Origin: Megalopta genalis
Taxonomy: Eukaryota > Arthropoda > Insecta > Hymenoptera > Halictidae
Direction: 5' to 3'
Length of the DNA: 64,000 nt
NCBI RefSeq assembly: GCF_051020955.1
Contig: NC_135027.1
Location: forward strand, 3,782,001 to 3,846,000
In this document: positions 38,343 through 50,620 of the stretch, piece after piece
Numbering within the stretch: position 1 is the first letter of the stretch
Layout: every line of letters begins with the position of its first letter
Made by a program: the position numbers and the translations under genes
Notes under the pieces: model-generated
Seen by the model: only the letters and a program-made list of their open reading frames with translations
Told to the model about the DNA's origin: nothing
The model's database searches: none

Positions 38343-41300
38343 ATGACGTTCCCGTCGTCTTTCTTGCCGGTAGTGTTGTCATCTCTGCTTTTTACGCTCC
38401 TTTTAGCCGTTTCGTCGATCCAAGGCCAGGGATACGAAGGTAAAAAGGATTCTTCTATTGTCGGAGCATGATTAATTGTTTCGGTTCAGTCTCTTAATTA
38501 TTTGACTATTCTGTTTATGATATAATTCCTTAAACATCTTTAGTTCCTTCAGTGTCCTTAATCCTTTAAGTATTTCCAGAAATCTCTTATTGTTTAATCT
38601 ATTCCTGAAAGTAAAAGTCCTAGTATATTTTATACTTTCGAAGCATTATCTAAGACCTGACAACATCCCATTGGAAAAACTACTACAAAAAGCTGTGAAA
38701 ATGTTAATCAAATCGACAGCCGGTATTGGCATTCGTCAATTTTAATTATGAATATCTGGGATTAACGGTTGAGTTTTCAAATATTTGTGTCAATGTATTA
38801 GTCCATGAATCCAGGAATATAAATTGTCCGAACTACTTGCTGATTACATCGCTTTCTATTTTTAAAATTTAAAAATTCAAATGGGGGGGGGGGTCGTTAC
38901 TCACTATGATTGACGCGACTATGGTGTCTCTACGGTGGAGAATTCGTGAACTAATTTTCCATATATTTCCCATGTGTAAGACAAAGACAAAGACGATGTG
39001 CGACAATGAGAGAAATGCTACGATTGTGATTTTCTTTACTTATAGTGATAGGTACATTGTGCTAGCAAATAAGAAATGCTGGCTCTCGTGCCACCAACAT
39101 TTTTGCCAAACTTCTAATTCTCTGTTATTGATTAGTGACGTATGATGAGGATGGGGGTATCCGACAAAGTCGATCTTTTTGCAATCTTTGAGGAAAGAGA
39201 AAAATAGACAATGGAATCTTTCACTAGGTCATTCATAATTCAGTATCCTGTAATCATTTCTAAATGTTTGCTATCAGAGAATGTAGTATAAACTTTCAGC
39301 TACTTTCCCATTATATTCTCGATCAAATGTTGTGCCCTATTAAACAATTAATAACAATTTTCGAAATCCTTGACCTGGGATTGCTTAAAGATATTGGATA
39401 AGGTCACAATAAACAATTAATTTATATTCTCGATCAAATATTGTGCCTTATTAAACAATTAATAACAATTTTCGAAATCCTTGACCTGAGATTACTTAGA
39501 GATATTGGATAAGGTCACAATAAACAATTAATTTATATTCTCGATCAAATGTTGTGCCTTATTAAACAATTAATAACAATTTTCGAAATCCTTGACCTGG
39601 GATTGCTTAAAGATATTGGATAAGGTCGCAATAAACAATTAATTTATATTCTCGATCAAATGTTGTGCCTTATTAAACAATTAATAACAATTTTCGAAAT
39701 CCTTGACCTGGGATTGCTTAAAGATATTGGATAAGGTCACAATAAACAATTAATTTATATTCTCGATCAAATATTGTGCCTTATTAAACAATTAATAACA
39801 ATTTTCGAAATCCTTGACCTGAGATTACTTAAAAATATTGGATAAGGTCACAATAAACAATTAATTTATATTCTCGATCAAATATTGTGCCTTATTAAAC
39901 AATTAATAACAATTTTCGAAATCCTTGACCTGGGATTACTTAAAGATATTGGATAAGGTCGCAATAAACAATTAATTTCCTGGCTTCATGATTATGCACA
40001 AAGTAGGAACTTTCTAGTAGCAAGTTTTCACAAATTTATTTCGATTTTAATCAGATACTGATAACGTTTGGACATTGTACTGGACTAGAAAATGGTCTCG
40101 TGACCTTCCTATATTTACCCGTGATATTCATAAAAGTAAATTACCCATTCAGATGATGACTGTACCGTGGACAGTGGACCTGGAAAATGCAAGAGACTTG
40201 AGCAGTGTCCATCGGTCTATGATGAATTGTTGAAGGGAAATCCTCCGGTCGCAGTATGCGGGTTCATCGGCTTCCAACAACTGGTGTGCTGTCCATCCAC
40301 TGTGCAACCCACGACAACTACAACCACTACGGAAGCAACAGCGGTGACCGGAGGTTCTGAACCGCTCTCTGCCAAAAGCATATCAAGATCAAGTGAGCAG
40401 TCGTTGACAAAACTTAATTCTTGCGAACATTTGCACGATCAGTAGCCATTAACCCCTTAACGCACAGTTTTTTTGAAAAAAACCGGCCAAAAAAAATCAA
40501 TTTTTTTTTTAATGTAAAAAAACACAATTTAGAACATTGTTAGAACAACAGAAGAAGATATAGCCGTTGATTGAAAGTAGATAAGCAATATCGAACCAAA
40601 TCCACATTCTCAAAGGTTTCCATTTGTTACCGCCCCTGATTCAACTTTTCTTTTGGTGGAGAATTTTGATATACTGCGCTTTTTTTTGTTCCATGGAAAA
40701 AGGCTATATTTTATTCTTGAATAAATAAGTGTTATAGCTTACAATCCCAGGTAAATGATAAATATCAATAAAACGATTTTCTTTTCTTTGCTTTCACATT
40801 GTTATTTTCAATTCTCGATTATATTCGAGTGTGAGAAATTATAGCAGCATAAAATACGACGCCGCTCGAATTATCTCGAGTGTGCACAGTTTGGCCTGTT
40901 TAGCGCGCTCGAATTAACTCGAGCGTACAAGTTAAGGGGTTAAACTGCAAACAATACACGCAATCTACTTATTGTATCGATTCTAAACAGAATGCGAGGA
41001 GTACTCGAGAGCCGTGTACCAACTGGTAATACCGCCGCTATTGTCAGTGGATTCGCAGGCTGTAAATGTATCGGTTTGCGCGATCAAGTCGAGGAAATTA
41101 ATCGTCGGCGGTAAAAAGGCCGATCCTAAGGAATTTCCGCATATGGCAGCTATAGGATTCGATGGTCCTGAAGGTGTTATTTTCAGCTGCGGAGGCAGTT
41201 TGATATCCGAGAGATACGTGCTCAGCGCGGCGCATTGCTTCTACAGCGTGGAATGGTACGAATCCGATGATGTTCTTCTTCTTCTCGTGTGTAATAGGGC

Positions 41301-43160
41301 GCTCGAAACTCTGGCACGCGTTAAATAAACATTGCATTACATTACTGTCAATTTCATGCCAGTTCACGCGTTCTCTTTCATTCATTTTCGCAAACTCTCC
41401 ACAGGGGACCACCGACTTGGGTGCGGGTGGGCGACATGAATCTCGAAAGAACCGACGACAAGGCGAAACCTCAGCAAGTTAAAATAATCGAGAGGCTCAG
41501 GCACCCCGACTACAAAAGGCCCGCCATGTATCACGATATTGGGCTGTTAAAATTAAAGTCGCCTGTGACCTTCGACGCGTGGGTGAGACCACTCTGTTTG
41601 CCATATTTTGTGCCGGACACTGCCAACGAGAAAGTAGCGACAGCGGTCGGTTGGGGCAAGGTCGATTGGGGTATGTTCCATGGTTAAAAATTCAAAATAA
41701 TTGTGCTACACTGTAATGCAGCGCTGACATTTCTGTGACTATAGTTAATTTTTCATAATTTTTCTTCGGCTTCTAAACAAAAATTTGGGAAAAGGAGACG
41801 CGATTGTTCAAGCCTCATTTTTATTGTTTCCGATTGTCGACGATTATGAAAACGAGGTGCAAGGCTTAAAAATAATCGTCTCTCCTCTTCCCAAATTGTC
41901 CATTTTTGTTCACAAGCTGAAGGAAAATTGGGGAGAATTTATTGTAATTCGAGATCCATCGTGGCTCGCGTATGTGTTCGAATAATTTTGTGAAATATAA
42001 TAATTAAAACGTGAATCTTTATACTGTATAAAAACAGTATCAATTTTAAGAAACGAAAGACGAGTAGAAAAATGTTATGCATTCTTTAATGATCGTAACA
42101 AGTAAAAACAAGTAGATTAATATTTTTACATTCGTTTAATCTATTCACAAATTTTTATTTCATTTACTCATTTTTATCGTAAATGCATAAAATCTGCAGT
42201 CCACTGATAACTCGTTAGAAATTGTACGAAATGACTTGAATTTCTTGGGGATGTTAAAGGGGTAAGTTGACTGGACAACGGGTAAAGCCCAGAAAAAAAT
42301 CTTCGTTCCGATAATAACAAAATTTAAACAAAGTATTTTAGTCATTGCACTGTAAATTAGTTGCTTTAACAATTAAAACACATCCAAGTCGTGTAATCCA
42401 GTTTTAAAAAATTAATATGTTAATATGTTCGATATTATATGTTAATTGTTATTATATTATATATATTATTTTTTTTATCTTTTTATATATTATTTTTATA
42501 TCTTTCTCCTTGTTTTCCAGGCGATGAGAACGGCTCGAACGACTTGCTGAAAGTCACTATCAATTTGGTAGACAACGACCGATGTAACCGAAGTGTTCGC
42601 GACGACAGGGTAGTTCCACGTGGCGTGATAGATAACTGGCAAATCTGCGCCGGTGAACCTGGAAAAGATACTTGCCAAGTAAGCAATATTCTTTGTCGAA
42701 CAATATGCTTCTTCTGCGGCATACTGATTATCTACGGTCCGATCAGCAACAGGAAAACTCGATCGGAATCTCTGCTAGAGACTAACAATTAGAATTTCCT
42801 GGTTTCTGATCTGAGCTATTTTCATAAGAAGATCACTTCTTACGTATTCAGATGCTCGTCCGTTCAGAAATTAATATTCGTAACCCATCAAATAGCAAAC
42901 AAATAATTTAATTATTTTAATAACCAGCGAGACTTCTCGAATGTCCGAGATTTTAACTGAACGTTTTGCTGCCCTTTTCTGTACAGGGCGACAGTGGTGG
43001 ACCTCTGGTGATCCTGAACCCGGATTACAACTGCATGTACAGCATTCTCGGCGTAACAAGCTTCGGAGGACTTTGTGGTAGCGCCATTCCTGGTGTATAC
43101 GCCCGGGTCTCCCACTATGTGCCCTGGATAGAGAAGACTATTTGGCCAGAGTCAGTGTGA
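38343..43160 (+). CDS. Clip-domain serine protease, snake/HP21-like (CLIPC type)
   Basis: A secreted protease zymogen of the kind that acts in Toll-activating or prophenoloxidase cascades in haemolymph. Exons 38343-38439, 40153-40392, 40991-41255, 41405-41670, 42521-42678 and 42987-43160 total 1200 nt, 399 aa. Residues 1 to about 30 are a hydrophobic signal peptide (LSSLLFTLLLAVSSIQG). One clip domain has all six cysteines (36, 45, 51, 68, 78, 79), followed by a Thr-rich linker. The S1 domain begins at IVGG (150-153). The catalytic triad is intact: His194 (SAAHC), Asp245 (YHDIGLL), Ser345 (QGDSGGP). Asp339, six before the Ser, predicts trypsin-like specificity of the active enzyme. The activation site reads SRKL/IVGG, that is cleavage after Leu, as in snake and Manduca HP21, which suggests activation by a different type of upstream protease. 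Cys142 can link the clip and catalytic chains. Intron 1 holds a minisatellite and intron 2 a TTAA element. An in-frame upstream ATG at 38244 would destroy the signal peptide position. Confidence 0.93.
39311..39976. repeat. 111-bp minisatellite, six copies, in intron 1 of the clip protease
   Basis: The motif ttatattctcgatcaaat starts at 39311, 39422, 39533, 39644, 39755 and 39866, an exact 111-bp period. Copies differ by only a few substitutions (for example tgggattgcttaaag versus tgagattacttaaaa). The array ends at about 39976, where the intron resumes with cctggcttcatg. Confidence 0.95.
40449..40943. mobile_element. TTAA-flanked miniature transposon (piggyBac-like MITE) in intron 2
   Basis: A 487-bp body (40453-40939) lies between TTAA tetranucleotides at 40449-40452 and 40940-40943. 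Its ends are short inverted repeats: CCCCTTAAC at the left, and GTTAAGGGG at the right. TTAA duplications are the hallmark of piggyBac elements. Subterminal palindromes of type CTCGAATTAACTCGAG and CTCGAATTATCTCGAG lie in the right part. No transposase coding remains. Confidence 0.75.
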
Positions 43161-44170
43161 CGCGATAATTCAAAAGAGATTGGCGACGAAGTGTGATTTA
43201 TAATACTTTGTTAAATATTCGTCGGTGGTTCACCGTTCTTCCGAACCACTCCTGCGTATTGACTAGTTACGAGCAGAATTGACACGACCATGCTATCGCA
43301 CTATATAGCATCAGTACAATTTTATATGATTTTATATTTATATGATTTTTACCACGTCGACTTGTTATTTCAGAATCAAGTAAACTCCATAGTCTCCAAG
43401 GAAGTATGACTTGCATATTTACTTGCATATTTACAAGTAAACGAATCACGTAATTAATACGTTCAGTATTTGTGACTCATGTATGAACCTTGAAATTTTT
43501 CCTCTACAATTATAAACTAAGTTGTCTTCTGATATATCAACGCTTTATGTAGCACCATGTTAGTGGGGGGGGGGGGGTGACAATGTATGCCTGAACATGT
43601 CCGAATCTGTGATTTTCAGTAAAAATTAACAGAGGAGCATGTATAAAAATTCGAACGAAGTCCCCCGAAATCCCAAGCATCGATCCCTGGACGCGCAAGC
43701 GCCGGCCGGCGGATTTCACCTAGTTTTCGTGACACGGCTCGTGCGTTCGTACAGGAGCGAACTATCGCCGCTCTATTTTCGTTTTCGTCCAGTATTACGG
43801 CAGCGATTCTGGCTGGGGTAAGAATTTCCTGCCGAGAGTCCGCGGACAAACGTCATCCGCGCATTTCAGTTTCCCGAAAGAAGTAAACCCTAATATGCCA
43901 GGACACTCAAACACCCTACACAATTTGTAACATTATTAATCGCGACACTTACAGCGAATTGTGGAAAGTAACAAAAGATTATTTACAATTATATTTATTT
44001 CCACAGGCCCATGGAAACACTAGACACAGAAAAATATTGTTTATTTACGTAGCAATGACTGATAACTGATCCTTTATATAGAGTGTCTTGATATACAAGA
44101 ACAAGCTCGATAGTCAAATTTTTGGAAGATTTGTCTGTGATTTTCTCTGTACACGCAGTACGATAGTTCA
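43161..44170. other. Spacer between clip protease and beta-sarcoglycan
   Basis: Contains the protease 3' UTR and presumably the beta-sarcoglycan promoter and 5' UTR. A G homopolymer lies at about 43565-43577. No other gene was seen. Confidence 0.5.
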
Positions 44171-45749
44171 ATGTCCGTCCTCCTCGATGCATGTGGCAAT
44201 GACACTGGCTCGATATCGAAGGCTGAGGATAACTTGTCGAACAGCGATGGACCTCTGATCAAGGGCTACATCCAGCAGAACAATTGCAATAGTGTCAGAG
44301 CAAGGTGAGAGTCACGTCTGACGAAAAATTCCAAGAGTTCTATAGATTAAATTAATTATATATATTATTCTATAGATTAAATTAATTATATATATTATTC
44401 TATAGATTAAATTAATTATATATTATAGATTAATAATTATAATTCGCAGTTAAGGATCTCTTAACGAACTGCGCACGGGCTATTTTTGGCAATGATCGTG
44501 AATACTCTGTGATTTCAGTTCTGAGAACGTGAACCGGACGATGACTGGTTCTTCCCTCGTGATGTCGACTTCCAACGAGAAGCCAACGAAGCGACGTTAC
44601 TGCCTGTGGACGTTGACACTGGTCCTGGCGATAATTGGCCTCTGCAATCTCTTCCTCAACATCACCGTGATAGCCGTTCTGCGAATTAGTCAGGGAATGG
44701 AGGCAATGGAAGTAATACCTGACGAGAATCTCGTGAAATTTTATGGGAAAACTGACTTGGACAGTGTCAGTTGGCGTTAACTAAAGAAAGCTATACATTG
44801 ACCTGTTGACTGATGATAATTATGTTAGTAAAATGGTTGCAGTTTCCTCTGCGTCCTTGTTCGTTGATTTCTCGTTGCTAACTTGTTTCTGTGTTGCCTT
44901 CGCTGCACTGCAAGATCGTAGGAATGGGAACATGACGTTACGAAGAAAAACTGAAAATGCAATTACAGATGTCAGATAGAATACAATTCAATGGAGAAAA
45001 ATAAAGTAGATCAGTCAGAAAAGAACATAAAAAATTATCACCAGATCAACAGGTCAGATCAAGCAATAAACTGTAGAGAAATATGGTAACTCTGTGCCGA
45101 TTTACAGGTGTGCCTACAGTCGGAGGTTTGTCAAGGCTATGGGGACGAGCCAATGGAGGTTTCCGGAGATGAGGGCGGTGTCCAAATTAAAGTGCACGAC
45201 CGTAGAGTCCACGACGAACCCAGTACAAAAGTAACAATCCTACCAAATGGTACCGCCTGGTCTCAGGTCGAGTCCTTTGAGATCAAGGACCCTAGAACCG
45301 GAGCTATCTACTTCACCACCGACTTCCCCAACTTCAGTTTGCCGGCGGGCGTCAAGAAAATTGATGTGAAGATCGCAGAGACATACAGAATCACGTCGCC
45401 GGTTAACGAGAGCCTGACGGTGAGCTCCGACGATCAGATTTCCATGCATGGCGCTGAAGGCGCTACGATGGAAAGCAAGGACATCGTTTGGAGCGCTGAT
45501 ACAGACATTTTGTTGAAGAGCGTCAACGGTAGCATCATTCTAGACGCTGCTGACGGTATTTCCATTGATGTGGACAATATTCCAGTCGCGCCATTGTTTT
45601 TACAGAATCCTAGCCACGAATATAAAGTTTGCGTGTGCATGCCTCAAGGGAAACTGTTCAAGGTGCCGGTTCGATCCGGCAACGGCAGCACATTTGTTAA
45701 CTGCGCTCGCGTCAGTAGAACCCCGGAGAACGATCCTTGCTCACGATAG
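44171..45749 (+). CDS. Scgbeta: Beta-sarcoglycan
   Basis: A type II membrane glycoprotein of the dystrophin-associated sarcoglycan complex in muscle. Exons 44171-44304, 44519-44765 and 45108-45749 join in phase (the 44765 donor is preferred over 44763 because only it keeps frame) to 1023 nt, 340 aa; human beta-sarcoglycan is 318 aa. There is a hydrophilic cytoplasmic N-terminus of about 70 residues ending in basic KPTKRR, one membrane span at about residues 74-96 (LWTLTLVLAIIGLCNLFLNI), then an extracellular beta-rich domain with FEIKDPRTGAIYFTTDFPNF and LPAGVKKIDVKIAETYRITS. The C-terminal cysteine cluster KVCVCMPQGKLFKV...NCARVS...NDPC is the family's EGF-like disulfide signature. N-glycosylation sequons include NGT, NES and NGS. 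A poly(A) signal AATAAA occurs at 46171. Confidence 0.93.
44341..44430. repeat. 30-bp tandem repeat in beta-sarcoglycan intron 1
   Basis: The unit tatagattaaattaattata plus ten bases recurs at 44341, 44371 and 44401 with essentially no divergence in the first two copies; the third is truncated. It is AT-rich and lies in the first intron. Confidence 0.9.
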
Positions 45750-46170
45750 GATCAAGAAAAGGCTGTTATGATTTAAAATTTTGATTATTCGTCGTGTCCA
45801 GCACTGTCGACAAGCAGGTACACGCTGCTTGATACAACTTTGTTACTCTCAGACAACGATGAGATATTAACAAAAATTACAAGAAAGTTACTCAATTATA
45901 TTGTACATGGATGGATTCGAGGCGTCGGAAATACTCGTAGTGTATACTCTGTAAGAATTCTATATAGACATAATTTGAGTTTTATTCCAGGCATAAAGTT
46001 GGTTAAGACTGTCACACAGGCCTCTAATCGTTACGTACAATACCACACAAAATTACACGGAGTCAACGCATCTGCACTAATTAGATTACTGTTCATAGAA
46101 AGTTCGTGAATTAGTAAATTCGTATGCAATACTGAATACATTATCTTTTGTATCAGATAAGAAGATTATG

Positions 46171-46176
46171 AATAAA
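46171..46176 (+). terminator. Candidate poly(A) signal of beta-sarcoglycan
   Basis: AATAAA, about 420 nt downstream of the beta-sarcoglycan stop codon and 88 bp before the end of the convergent ILF2 coding sequence. The two genes' 3' UTRs may overlap. A minus-strand AATAAA for ILF2 occurs at 45986-45981. Confidence 0.5.
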
Positions 46177-46263
46177 CCATCATTGTAGAAAATAGTGCTG
46201 CATTCCTGTCTGTATCATAACAAGACTTCTCGAGGGATAATTACGGCTATGTTAAATTAGAGA

Positions 46264-47570
46264 TTAAGCACTCTCTGTTATCATTTCCTCGTTGCTTTCA
46301 TCCATGTCTTCTTGCTGTTCTTGCTCCGTTGGAGGTTCGTATGCCTTTTCCAAGGGACTAGCAACCACACCGCCTGCCCATACACTCATTTCCGCGGCGA
46401 GTATATTGGCACCTTCTAGAAGAGGTCTGCAACCACCATGAGCCAACACACGCAATAGTGTTTGAGCCGTGAGACACACCTGATCTTGTTGCTCTAAGGT
46501 CATGGCCGTGTGTACTCGTATATTACCGCCCTCGCATGGATCAGAAATACCTAAATAAGATTGAATCAGTATTCATAAAATATAATATAATGATTATGAT
46601 AATTAAACAACAAGAGATCTCACCAGCAGAACCTGGAAGGAAAAGTCCAGAGGCAAGCAATTGAAGTACCCTCTTGTACGCCTGATTTATTGGCAATGCT
46701 TGTCGACTAGGATTATTCATAATCGCATTGTGTGCCAGTAAAACCAACATCCAAGGGGACAATGGCTCTAGACCCTCGAATCTACTTCTCAAATCTCTGA
46801 GTAGTCTAATTAGAAGTTTGATACTGGAATGGTGAGCATTTTCTTCAAACCAACGGGAATGTCTAATTGCTGCTAGGTGACCCTGGCATATTTTAACATC
46901 TAGATGCTGATCAGACTCCAATTTGCGAAGATTCTGATGCAACGTGGTGATCAATACACGCACGGATGCTTCGTTATTAGCGATATCAAAACCGCGCTCT
47001 GTTTGAGTCAGTCTGAACACTTCCTTTGGATGTGCTGCCTTCAGGTCATTATTGACTTTGGTACCAAGCTTTTCTACTGCTGTTTTGGTGGGCAGTGTCT
47101 TCAAAATCACTACAATATCAGCAACGTTGTGACCCTTGATCATTGTTCCTTTCTTGAAGCTTCCTACTTGTCTTACTTCCTCCAGTTGCTGTAAACACAA
47201 ATAAGTAAAATAAGCAAATAAGTAAACACTCTCTTATTCAGAATGAATATTATAATGATAAGACACATACACAAGCTTCGAAGCTGCCTGGAGCAACGAT
47301 TAAATTATCAAGTACACTTTGTAGCTTAGTCACAAGATTTAGAATGGATGTCTGCTCCTTTGCTGTAGGAAACATGTCTCCACTTTTCTTCAGAAAGATC
47401 ATTAGAACATCATTTTCATCCGGCGCAGGTTTAACTCTTGGGAAAGCAGCTTCACATAGGGTATAGTCGAATGGAAGACGAGGAAGAAATTGTTTCCTGG
47501 GAAATCCCATTCCGCGTCCTATTCCTCCTCGTCCTCCTCTTATCATACCACCTCGGCCACCACGCACCAT
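46264..47570 (-). CDS. ILF2: Interleukin enhancer-binding factor 2 homologue (NF45)
   Basis: NF45 pairs with NF90/ILF3-type double-stranded RNA-binding proteins and acts in RNA processing and ribosome biogenesis. Exons 47570-47271, 47188-46624 and 46550-46264 join to 1152 nt, 383 aa, against about 390 in vertebrates. The N-terminus is an RGG-type RNA-binding tail (MVRGGRGGMIRGGRGGIGRG). The rest is the DZF domain, a catalytically dead nucleotidyltransferase fold, visible as GSFKKGTMIKGHNVADIVVI, LEPLSPWMLVLLAHNAIMNN and GISDPCEGGNIRVHTAM. The C-terminus is acidic. An acceptor 6 bp before the ATG (acag, ending 47577) shows there is a further untranslated 5' exon. Confidence 0.96.
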
Positions 47571-47576
47571 ATCTAC

Positions 47577-50500
47577 CTGTAAAAACAAAACAGTTAATTA
47601 ATTTTTGACAAGAACTCAACGAGCCAATGTAAAATAATTTTTTACCTATATCAGGTTATTTTTTACTTTTACCTATATTGTCTATACATATGAAATTTAT
47701 TCTTTTAACCTAAACCAGTATCTAATGATGCTTATAGCAAGAAAGGTAATAATGATGCGTATAGTAAAGAAAGAAAGAAGGCAAACGTAAACGAAATGCG
47801 TACGATTACACGAGCGTCTGTCTTATAATCCGAACATGGATCACCGGTGACCCGAAATCGATCGAGTGAGGGTTAAGAAATATAAATATATCGAAGCATA
47901 TTGGAAATTATTGAGCTACTGATGTAGTAGTTTATTTTTTATGTCATCACATAAATTGTTCAAAAGCTGGTAAAATATATACTTCTAGATTAGTGTTGTA
48001 AAACTGATGCTACGACAGGAAATAATGGAGGCCTTGTGGACATTAATCACAATACCGTTCCGATGGCATCATTCGGCGTTCGTGTACAATTCCCATTTAA
48101 AGTAAAACTTATATAATTAAAACTTACCAAGTTTAGTGAGAATCACGAAAATGACTTTTCAATTGTGTTATACTACAGTAATTTGCTTCGAATCTGTGTT
48201 TTTTGCTCAAAACAGTCGCACAGCACGACACTTTAAACAGCGGCAAACAAGCAACATTTGAAAGGCAAAGACTAGAGACTAGAGAGTAGAGACTCTTCAT
48301 AAAGTTAGCACGAGAAGATATGCCAATGACTCAGAATTGAGACGTTCATTCAGCGCCACCAATTTGGAACAACATAACAAAATGTCGGTAAAATTATCTA
48401 CCAGTTTCAGCGTTCTGCCACTACGTCGTGTGGCGTTGTTTTCAGATTTTAAAAGTAGATGTTGGCGGATGTGAAGTCACTCAATTTTATTCTTCCGTAA
48501 TTTACAAATTTTTGAATTCTCCGTATCTTTCCTTTACATACCTGTTTGATCATCGATTAAAATGAATCGAGTTTATTTAAAATCTTAGGCCACACGAAGC
48601 CTATACAAGTATAAGAATGACATTAGTACTAATATTTGATGAATGCACCATTGCATGCATCTTGGTCTTATGAGATATAAATACCATAAGATTTTTATTT
48701 AAAGCTACATAACACATATCAACTATCTCATTAATATTTTTAATTCATTTCTACGTTCTACACTGTCCAAGTAATTCGTGAAAAATCACTTGCAAAATGA
48801 CATTTGGTCATTTGCGAAATGACCAGAGTTTGAAGCTATTCAATAATATAAATAAAATAAATTTTTCAATAATATAAATAATAAATATAATAAATATATT
48901 AATAATATATAATTAATAATAAATATATTCAATAATATAAATAAAAATTATTTAATAATAATTTTTTCCTAAGAAAATAGATCGATCGAGAATATGCGGA
49001 AGCCCAAGTTCTGTTAAGATACACTATAAAGAGAAATCATTCTGAGCCCCAAAGCGAGCTTCAGACTTATTGTTTGTATTTTTTCATTGATTAAATAATA
49101 ACGTTAAAATTCTTAACGAATTAGTCGTAAAATTAAAACTAAATTCGCAAACGATAAAATGTTAATTAGAAACTATGGAATTAGAAATGATAAGATTCGA
49201 ATAAAATAAAATTAAAATAGATTAAGAACAAGATTACGATAGAACAATACATTAACACAGCTTTAACGTCCCATTTCACATTTTACCTCCCCTGTTATCG
49301 AATAAGAGCAACAGTTATCGGATATTGTTATTAAATAAAATTAAAATAGATTAAGAAGAAGATTACAATAGAACAATACATTAACACAGCTTTAACGTCC
49401 CATTTCACATTTTACCACCCCTGTTATCGAATAAGAGCAACGGTTATCGGATATTGTTATTAAATAAAATTAAAATAGATTAAAGAACAAGATTACGATA
49501 GAACAATACATTAACACAGCTTTAACGTCCCGTTTTACATTTTACCTCCCCTGTTATCGAATAAGAGCAACAGTTATCGGACATTGTTATAAATAAAGAA
49601 CGAATTACTATTACCATCGCCTCGTTGCAAGCATTTCGACATTATTCGATGTAACTTTAGCCCGACGTTGCTGCTTATTATCGAAAGATCAAAGAGGACT
49701 GAATAAGGAAAACACGCGTTGAATGCTAATAAGCTCCTTACAGCACGAAACCATATTAAAGTTTAAACCCGAATAGAACTTACGGAGACGCCGAAATCTC
49801 GAGCGTATCTTCGTTTACGTATTAACATCTTTAAGGTTTTATACACAGAAAGCAGAGGAAAGATCAAATCGGATACGCGATTGTGTTTCACGGAATAAGT
49901 TCGAACGAGCGAACGCGCGAAGACAAAGACTGTCACAAACGATAGATCGGTGAAGTGACGCCTGTACAAATGTAACAGAATCAAAGGATGGGGGGTGATC
50001 TTGGACGTGTTCGATTCCTATTTTAGCCTTCTAAGGTTTCTGTGTGCGGGACTGAGGATACGCCAAGGTATTCTTAAATCCTCGTTAACTTAATAAAGAT
50101 CGTCTTAAGACTGTTTGCCGACTTAGATCGCGGCAACATATAGGAAACGAGACACAAGGGTACATATGACAGGGTCGGGCCATCCCGCCAGTTCGTATTT
50201 AAACGGCAGTCGAACGACGCTGACACGAGCCTCATCCGACAGTGGACCCAACAATATATATCCTTCTGTTCTCCACGATCGTGTAGTCCGGTCAATATCA
50301 ACCCCAAACGTGCTCTTGGATTAGTTCGTTTCAGCACGTTTTTATCCAAGTAGCGATAAGGTGAGCCGTCGCAACTACAACGGTCCGTTTCCGGTTTCTC
50401 CCCGATCTTCTCGGACGGCGCGACAAGAACCATAATCTAAAAGAGTGCGATTCCATGGTATCTCTGCTTGCAAAATTCGCTGGGATTCCGCTCGGTCTTG

Positions 50501-50612
50501 GTTTTCGCGTGTAATAGATCGAAACGAGGCGAGGGTAGTGGATCGGTGGACGATAAGAGCGACCCAACGGTAGAAGTGATAGAACAGGGTAACGGAGATT
50601 TGTTGATTTCAG
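47577..50612. other. Spacer between ILF2 and LW opsin 1
   Basis: Holds the ILF2 promoter and 5' untranslated exon (probably within 47.6-48.3 kb), an AT-rich stretch with (AATAT)-like repeats at about 48840-48960, the 129-bp repeat listed separately, and the opsin 1 upstream region. An acceptor (gttgatttcag, ending 50612) precedes the opsin ATG by 8 bp, so opsin 1 has an untranslated first exon within about 50.0-50.6 kb. Confidence 0.5.
49200..49590. repeat. 129-bp tandem repeat, three copies
   Basis: The motif attaaaatagattaag starts at 49211, 49340 and 49469, an exact 129-bp period. Copies are over 95% alike by eye and include the block ctttaacgtcccatttcaca and cctgttatcgaataagagca. AT-rich and non-coding. 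Confidence 0.93.
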
Positions 50613-50620
50613 ATTTTAAA

